Part shown: piece after piece, positions 57,373-64,000 of the stretch
Layout: each line of letters begins with the position of its first letter
How positions within the stretch are numbered: the stretch's first letter is position 1
NCBI GenBank assembly: GCA_027922465.2
Contig: BQMF02000027.1
Span: 1,240,001 to 1,304,000 of the forward strand
Direction: 5' to 3'
Source of the DNA: Turritopsis dohrnii
Lineage: Eukaryota; Cnidaria; Hydrozoa; Anthoathecata; Oceaniidae
Length of the DNA stretch: 64,000 nt
The notes under the pieces: generated by a model
What the model saw: the letters and a program-made list of their open reading frames with translations, nothing else
What the model was told of the DNA's origin: nothing
Database searches by the model: none
Translations under genes and position numbers: made by a program

Positions 57373-58466
57373 TGATATATTCTGATGATCTATTTATAAT
57401 CCTAACATAAAAAAACTTTAAACAAAAATGCTCCAAATTGTAACAACTGTCAAGGTATTAACTTACTCTTCATGAAAGATATATATAACAATACTTTCCA
57501 TTATGATGCGTGAATGTACTAATTTTTGAGATGTGTAAAGTAGCTCACACAAAGATTTAGTATGAAAGCAATTAAGAGAAGAACATAGTGTAACATCTAA
57601 ATAACTTAAGAACCAATTAATTTAATTTTTTTGAGGGTAACAAATACCAGTATGGAGTATAAATACTTGGATTTAATTTAAAGAAAAATAATGTATATAA
57701 TATACTTAATACTGCAAACTACAGAGAGTTACATAAACTTTGAGGTGATTATGAGACATAAACAAAAAATGACTACAATACAAGTCTCCCCCTTAGTGTT
57801 TCTGTTTGGGCAATGTCCTGGTTATAGTAACTTCATATACACAATCAGTATTATAATAGAACTTTATTCATGTGGTGGCAATCTTTGTGGTGAAAAAGAA
57901 ATGAAAGTTGAATTGAATTGAATGATATTTATTTGTCAACATAAAGGAATTACAAAGATGTAGAAAAAAAATTGACTGGAGACCACCCCAATAGACAAAT
58001 CTTAACAATTATAATCATAAAATAATTCATACAGTAAGTTGAAGGGAAAAAGGCTTTGCACATGCATTGATTTCAAAAGGTAAAGCATAGCAAACCAGCA
58101 GACATTTTTATAAAATCTCCTCCTTTTTGTCAGGAGATTTTTACCGCGAGAAAGTTCCGGCACAGTCAATGATCAGTTTCCTAGTTATTTTTTAGAATAA
58201 TAATATTTTATGTCTTTTTTATAACATCTATAGATGACTTTCAATAAGTGATGCACTGTTTCTTTTTGACTGAAAACTTGCACACATAATCTTGATAGGT
58301 AATGCTTGTTTTACAACATTTCGGTTGATTTGATATTCTCTGAGAGGGGTCATTTTGATAATAGAATAGAAGTTATTTATTTCCTTAAGGAAGGAGACTA
58401 ACCCAATAGCTTTTGCTAAATACAAGAGGGTGGCCACCTTAAAATACTAGTTACTGATGTAATTGC
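57373..58466. other. Stretch without a recognised gene
   Basis: Upstream of the RIIa gene start; contains its presumed promoter. No coding pattern or repeat family recognised. Confidence 0.4.
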
Positions 58467-58470
58467 TTAA

Positions 58471-61400
58471 AGGAGAACTAACGAAAAAATCTTTGTGTAT
58501 GTTTTAAATGAAGTTAAAACGCCATACAGAAAAACAAAAATGTCTGATTTGAGTTCCTGTTTTTCTACATTACAAACAGCAAGGATTTACCTCAATCTTC
58601 AGTGTCTAGGGTCTATTACTTCTGTTATGCATATGTCCACGAAGTGAATATAAACAGGAAATGAAAAAATAAGGATAAAGATAATGAACTTCATTCTAGC
58701 AGAATAATTTAAACTACTGGTGCAACTGTAAAAAACCACTGTGATACTCTTTGCAAATATAACTAAATGCTGCAAAGAATTTGATAATTTGCAAAGTACG
58801 ATGTTAAACAATATCGACTGCATAACGGAGCATGAAGAATTCAAAACATTGTGCTTGAACCAAGTCGTTCTTGGGAGATCATGTTCTGCATCATCATAGA
58901 AAGAATAATTTCAACAAATTCCATGTCATTCATAATAAGTGAGATACCTATCATAATTAATTGTGATTACATCCTGTTTCTCATTTTCTCGTTAACATAC
59001 AAAGTTGTTCCTTACCTCCTTATGCCATGTGTTTACCATTTATGATTCCACTTCATCTATATTTGTATTTGTTTTCTGTAAACTGATTTTTATGCTTCAA
59101 GGATTTTTTTGTTAAACTAGCCGCCAAGGCGGCGTCGCTCGCCTCCCATGTTCAGCTTGCGTTGTATCATCACCTGCTCCAAATTATTGCACTTAAAACC
59201 AGCGATAAGACTTCCTTTGCTGCTGGCTTTATCGCTTAATAAAGCTAGTTTGCACGTGAAGAGAAATACGTTCCTGGTGTTTCAAATCTTGCATGTTCTT
59301 AACTCAGCCGTCCATTGTCGCGGTCGCATTTAAAATGTTAGTAGACTTTCTTGCTTTACACAATGCATTCCGAACGTGAACTTCACGTGGTTTTTATTTA
59401 CGATTTTAAACCAATCAAATATCAGTTTAACAATACACTCAAAACGCAGAGAGAAAAAACTTTTCAACTTATTATTAGCTTTTGTTTTACGCGCTCTAAC
59501 ATGGGTGCTATCAGAAGTAGGTGAAAAAATGGCTTTTCTTCTTAAAAAGATCACACGGGAGGAGAAAAAAAATGCACGTGCTAAATGAATGAATTGAATA
59601 GAAAACGTTCGATCAGATTAAAATAGATTAAAAGAAATCGATTAAAAGAAATTAAGACAACTATTAAGACAAAAGCAAAAAAAAATATTTTGTTTCATGA
59701 TTCTCTTTTTTTATCGGTTTTTAAATATTTTGATTGCTCGAAAAAAAGTTCACCCGTCTCAGACAGTCACGAAAGTGTTAGGATACACTGGCAAACCGAA
59801 CATGCTGCCACGTTCTGCCACTGCTGCTTTTTGTCCAAAATGTTTAATCAGTTAGTTTCTTTGTATTTAGTTGATGTATTGTTTTCAAAGCCAAGTCAAT
59901 GGTGGTCCTTGGAATATAAAACTAACAATAATAATAAAAACAAAACGTTATCTCTATTGGTTCACCAGCCAATAAAAGTCACGTTCGATTGGGGTTGCAG
60001 TGTATTTGTTTCGAACTCACGTCGCACACAAAAAAAGAAATAATTTCGCTCACAACTCAATCTACCATTTTACGTGACAGACAAACAAACAGACAGACAG
60101 ACAGAGAATCGGCTATTAATATATAGATTTGATTTACACTTTCGGAGAGTTTTTTAATTTTTCTTTATCAAAGAAAGAATTAATTATTGTGCAGTTTGTT
60201 CTTTATAGAAAATAATCGATTTACAACGAATCAAATACCGTTTGGTCACATTATCATGAATCTTTGGGCAAAGGAGCACAAGTTGTTTTATTCTGTGCAT
60301 TGTTAAAAAAATGTAGGAATGTTTTCCTAAAGTTAAAACCGGACCTTGTTGTTATAAATAATTAATGATTTGAACAAAAAGTTCATGGAACATGGAAAAA
60401 AGATCTTGTTATGGTAAGATGAAAAAAAAGAGTACACGGACAGACTCAAGTTGCAACTTTATTATATCAGGCATTTTATGATTAATCCAAAATACTGCTT
60501 TGTTGTTAAAGGAGAATTAACGTCAAAAATACAACTTTGGCTTAAATTATTCCTTTTGTGTATTTAAATAAAGGGTTAAAAATATAATTTTATAAAATAC
60601 CATATTTTGTTTATAATAAGGGATTTTAAAAAATTCACTGTGACGTCACAGTTGCACTAATTTCTTCATACAAAGTCAGTTGTTGATAATTTGTTGAACT
60701 TTTATCATTCATGTTAAAAGAAAATCATCTTCTTCAGATTTTAACGTTTTGTTATTGAAATCCGTGCTTAAAATGTCATTTATTAGATATCGCAGATGAT
60801 AGAAAAATTATTATTTCAAAGTAAAAAAATGAAGCCAAAGTAAGTTTCATTTTCTTATAAGAAAAACGTGCTGATAGTAGATTTTCTTTTTCACAACACG
60901 TGCCCCTGAAGAATTTTTACTTTTCAAAAGATTTAAAACTTAAACTTTAAAAAGATTCTTTAGGAAAACTGAAAAGTACTAGAGTAAACCATATGCCTTG
61001 TGTTAGAAAAAATGCACAAAGAGAGCATTTACCGTTTTGATCACTTTGTTGGACCTCTTGAAAGAGATAGGTTTTTTAGAGTTCACGGTCTTCTCCATTC
61101 ATTATTTATCATGTTGAATACTATATATAATGTTGGAAAATTGTTGGTACCGCACCAGCTTTCAATGTTCTTTTCTTCCGCATATAACCTAGCATGTTTT
61201 CCATATTATCAAATTCGAAACAGTTTCCATGAAAACGATAGCTGCTTTATCCAAATAGTACTTTATCCAAGTACTTTATCCAAATCGAAAAGTTTTAACA
61301 GTAAACCCAGTGCACCATTAATAATTTTACGTATCCTCTTTTTCTTTCTCTCACTTATTCACAAAATGATGATCACATTAATACGTCACAAGGTTTAAAA

Positions 61401-61599
61401 ATTAATGAACAAGATGCCTCTTTATAATCTATCATGGCGATGGCCGTTTGAGCTCTTTATAATTGTATTATAAATATATATATATATATATATATATCTC
61501 AAGAACTAAATCAAATGAAGCGGTAAAACTTCTCACAGTTCATATTCAGGTAATGATGAACAAAATAAGCCCAACTTGTTATCATTCGTTAGTTCTCCT
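58471..61599. mobile_element. TTAA-flanked element, probable composite
   Basis: Left end AGGAGAACTAACGAA at 58471 and its exact complement at 61585-61599, each next to TTAA. A second left-type end, AGGAGAATTAACG after TTAA, lies at 60510. Either one 3.1-kb element contains a younger insertion, or 60510-61599 is a separate 1.1-kb copy sharing the right end. No transposase was recognised. It holds a block at 59118-60130 that opens 'CTAGCCGCCAAGGCGGCGTC' and closes with a CAGA-rich tail. Confidence 0.55.
61474..61497. repeat. (TA)n microsatellite
   Basis: About twelve TA units inside the TTAA-flanked element. Confidence 0.9.
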
Positions 61600-61603
61600 T
61601 TAA

Positions 61604-62434
61604 CAAAAAAAAGAAGAAGAAGAAAAAAAAACCCAGAAAAAAATAACAAACAAACAACAATCAACATAAAATCAGATCAACTAAAAATAAAACAAATTAT
61701 ATACTACAACAATTATATATTAGCTAGCTTATGTAAGTGATAAGGTGGTGGTTAATGGAGATGAATTTAAGTTTAGATAAGGTAAGGCTAGCAAGGTAGT
61801 GGTCAGGGTAGTTCACTGAAGAGAATTCCACTGCTGGATTGAAAGGCGAGTTAACGAGTTGAGGCCATACGAAGAAGTTTGTACGAAGGGTAGTTTGACA
61901 AAGGCCATGGAGCCACCTCTGGTTCCATATGAATGATCAATTTTGTGGAAGTGTTTGAAGAATGTCAACTGGAAGTGAAAAGCTTAAGTATTGGTGGACA
62001 CAGAATGTCCAGGATTTCAACAATCAAAGAATTTAAGTATATATCCTAAGGTTTGAAAAAATTGGAGAGGAATGAATGTGATCAATCTTAGAGCCATTTT
62101 TTGAAAAGAAGAATTCTGAGAGTGATAGATAGATGATAGAGTTGTCACGTCATGTGTAGACCCCAAATTTGACAAGCATAGATAGCGGATATGTGAAGCA
62201 AACATTGCGTGATAAATGTCAACAAGAAAAATAAAATGACGGAAGCGTTTTGAAAGCACTCCATTGGCTCTCTGCAATTTCTTGGCTAATTCTGAAATAA
62301 TGGGGTTTACACTTATTTATGTTGGGTTTATTACGAATTTCAATAAAGTAAGACAATTAAATAATAGACATTAGCGCTTCCACTTATAAATTTTGATTAT
62401 TTTCAGTTTGCACAGGGCATTATTAATTAGTATG
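61604..62434. other. Stretch without a recognised gene
   Basis: A purine-rich (GAA)n/poly-A block at 61606-61640, then no feature I can support. An 86-codon minus frame at 62017-62277 has no recognisable motif. Confidence 0.4.
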
Positions 62435-63138
62435 CAGTGCCGTACCCAGACGTATTTTGCTACCGTTTGAACGGTATGGGCGCCCAAACTATGTGCCCAA
62501 ATTATTTTTTTTAGACACAAGTAAAAACACGTTAATTCCTCATACTAACTTTTTTGTGTGTGATAAAACACTTCAATGATTATGATTATACTTTGATCAA
62601 AATACTTTGAGCTTTTACATACATTATCATGTGTATCAATCATTTTGTTTTTGTTTCATTTTGTATTCTACCACATTTACGTTCGTAACTTCTTGAATTG
62701 AAAAGTATACATACAATTTTCGAACCATAAAGCAGGCTAACAAGTTAAACTGAGAGAGTCATCTATTGATAGACGCTCAGTCTCGTGTTTGGGGTTCACG
62801 AGTAAAAACGTCCCCCATTTGTCTGCATCTTTAAAACGTCCCATGTATGTACTAAGTTGCCCTGTATAAATATAGTTATCATTCATCGACTTGGTTACGT
62901 TATTCTGACTCTAACATTAGTAATCAAGATAACTGAAAATTATAAATAATGCTCAATTAAAGCGTTTATCTTTGGCAATTCTTACGTCGTTCGTAACACA
63001 GGAAATGCATTTTCCTGCGTTCTGGAAGGTCAGAAATTCAAAATTTTCTGGCCCCTCAGCGCCCACCATAGGGGTGCTTCGGGTGTCACTAATTACGTTA
63101 CCAACGGCATGCCCAAAAAATCTCTGGGTACGGCACTG
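62435..63138. mobile_element. TIR element with GTATG target duplication
   Basis: Ends CAGTGCCGTACCCAGA and TCTGGGTACGGCACTG are exact complements. GTATG flanks both sides (62430-62434, 63139-63143). 704 bases, no ORF of significance. The CAGTG ends recall hAT elements, but a 5-base duplication is unusual for them. Confidence 0.8.
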
Positions 63139-63235
63139 GTATGCAATAAACACCAGATTTAAAACATTTGAAAGTCATCTAATTCTACAATGTCACCTTC
63201 ATTTTGGTTACATCATCACTACTCTCTCCCGTCCA

Positions 63236-63273
63236 GGATGTTTTAGGGTCAGGGTTAGGGTTAGGGCTAGGAT
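63236..63273. repeat. Short interstitial telomere-like repeat
   Basis: Four degenerate TTAGGG-type units ('GGGTTAGGGTTAGGGCTAGG'). A related C-strand motif lies at 21730-21752. Confidence 0.75.
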
Positions 63274-63299
63274 CAGATACATTAGGGGGGTTTGAAAAG

Positions 63300-64000
63300 G
63301 AAATAGCGCCCCAGATACCTAGACAATTGAAAACGAACATATATTGAACATATAAATATTGAAGATGAAAGAAGAAAGCTCTTTTTTCCTCACAGCACTT
63401 TCTGACCTATGTACCCGATCTGCTAAATGTTATGTTCCGATTATGTTATGTTTATATCGGATTCAATGTAAACATAGAAAGTGTGAACAACAATAATAAT
63501 AATGGTATACTTAGCTGCTATAAGACTAATGAAGCGGGAAGAAGCTGTAAAGAGTGGCTGTAAAAGATAAAGTTTCTCCTATCCTAGTTGAATAAATAAT
63601 TTGAATAATCACATCTATCTCGGAAATTTCAATTAGTTTTAGTTAAAAACGATGATAGCCTAGATTAATTTCCTAAACTGTTTGATTATCGAGCTCAAAC
63701 ACAATCGAACGACAAGCGAAACCAGTTTTACGAACAGTTACCTAGTATACACAAATCGATGCGAACATTTTAAGCTATCTATACCCTGTCATTACACCAG
63801 CAGTTTTTTAATTAATAATGAGCTAAGGAGAAAGAACATAGATAGAGTTGTAAATTATAAATAGTAAAATAGTAAAAAGAAGCAGTAGCTATATTATCCC
63901 CCCTCTGTTGTGTTTTTTTTAATTTATTATCTGATAAAGTTTTGACCCAATGAACTGAATTTTTCCAAATGTGCCACATTTAAGGGGTGCTAGTGCACTT
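63300..64000. other. Stretch without a recognised gene
   Basis: AT-rich sequence with an (AAT)n step at 63490-63503. No coding or repeat feature supported. Confidence 0.4.

Noticed and set aside
61000..61398. 132-codon plus frame inside the TTAA-flanked element
   Set aside because: No transposase motif, low-complexity tail, no splice context. Not supported as a gene.

Overview
This is AT-rich, intron-dense, transposon-rich animal DNA. The protein set (laminin alpha, IQGAP, a BOULE/DAZ-type RRM, an RIIa-domain protein) is metazoan. The repeat content (DIRS, Merlin, hAT, pogo and many MITEs, with short introns) would fit a non-bilaterian such as a hydrozoan cnidarian. That placement is an inference from overall character, not a proven assignment.

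Layout. 74-9152 (+) holds the 3' end of a laminin alpha chain: 13 exons encoding the end of LG1, LG2-LG5 and the natural C-terminus. Its introns carry a pogo-like relic, several copies of one small MITE family and a local exon/intron duplication. 9.2-19.6 kb is mostly repeats, including a nest of three elements at 10.5-12.0 kb. Weak unidentified coding-like blocks lie at 16.7-17.5 kb. 19762-20419 (+) holds four exons of a BOULE/DAZ-like RNA-binding protein. 23762-27785 (-) is a decayed DIRS-type tyrosine-recombinase retrotransposon, and 28.2-28.8 kb (+) is a Merlin/IS1595-like transposase relic.

30320-45231 (-) is a complete IQGAP gene. I placed 33 coding exons whose phases all agree, giving a protein of 1,659 residues. 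46566-49839 (+) is a multi-exon hAT-derived zinc-finger transposase or ZNF862-like gene, broken by a frameshift and by a TTAA-flanked insertion. 50236-50540 is an unusual array of ten mini-hairpins whose outer base pairs covary. 51754-52903 (+) is an intact two-exon gene for an eight-TM protein made of two claudin-like halves. 56409-57372 (-) holds three exons of an RIIAD1-like protein. The remaining sequence to 64 kb is MITEs, simple repeats and stretches where I see no gene.

The host genes have no evident functional link to each other; this is ordinary metazoan gene spacing with accessory DNA between genes. The most unusual signals are the covarying hairpin array, the double-claudin protein, the two MITE families that share termini, and the hAT-derived gene with an N-terminal PIP-box-like motif. 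Exon boundaries were inferred by eye from splice consensus, phase continuity and family similarity, and no database search was run.
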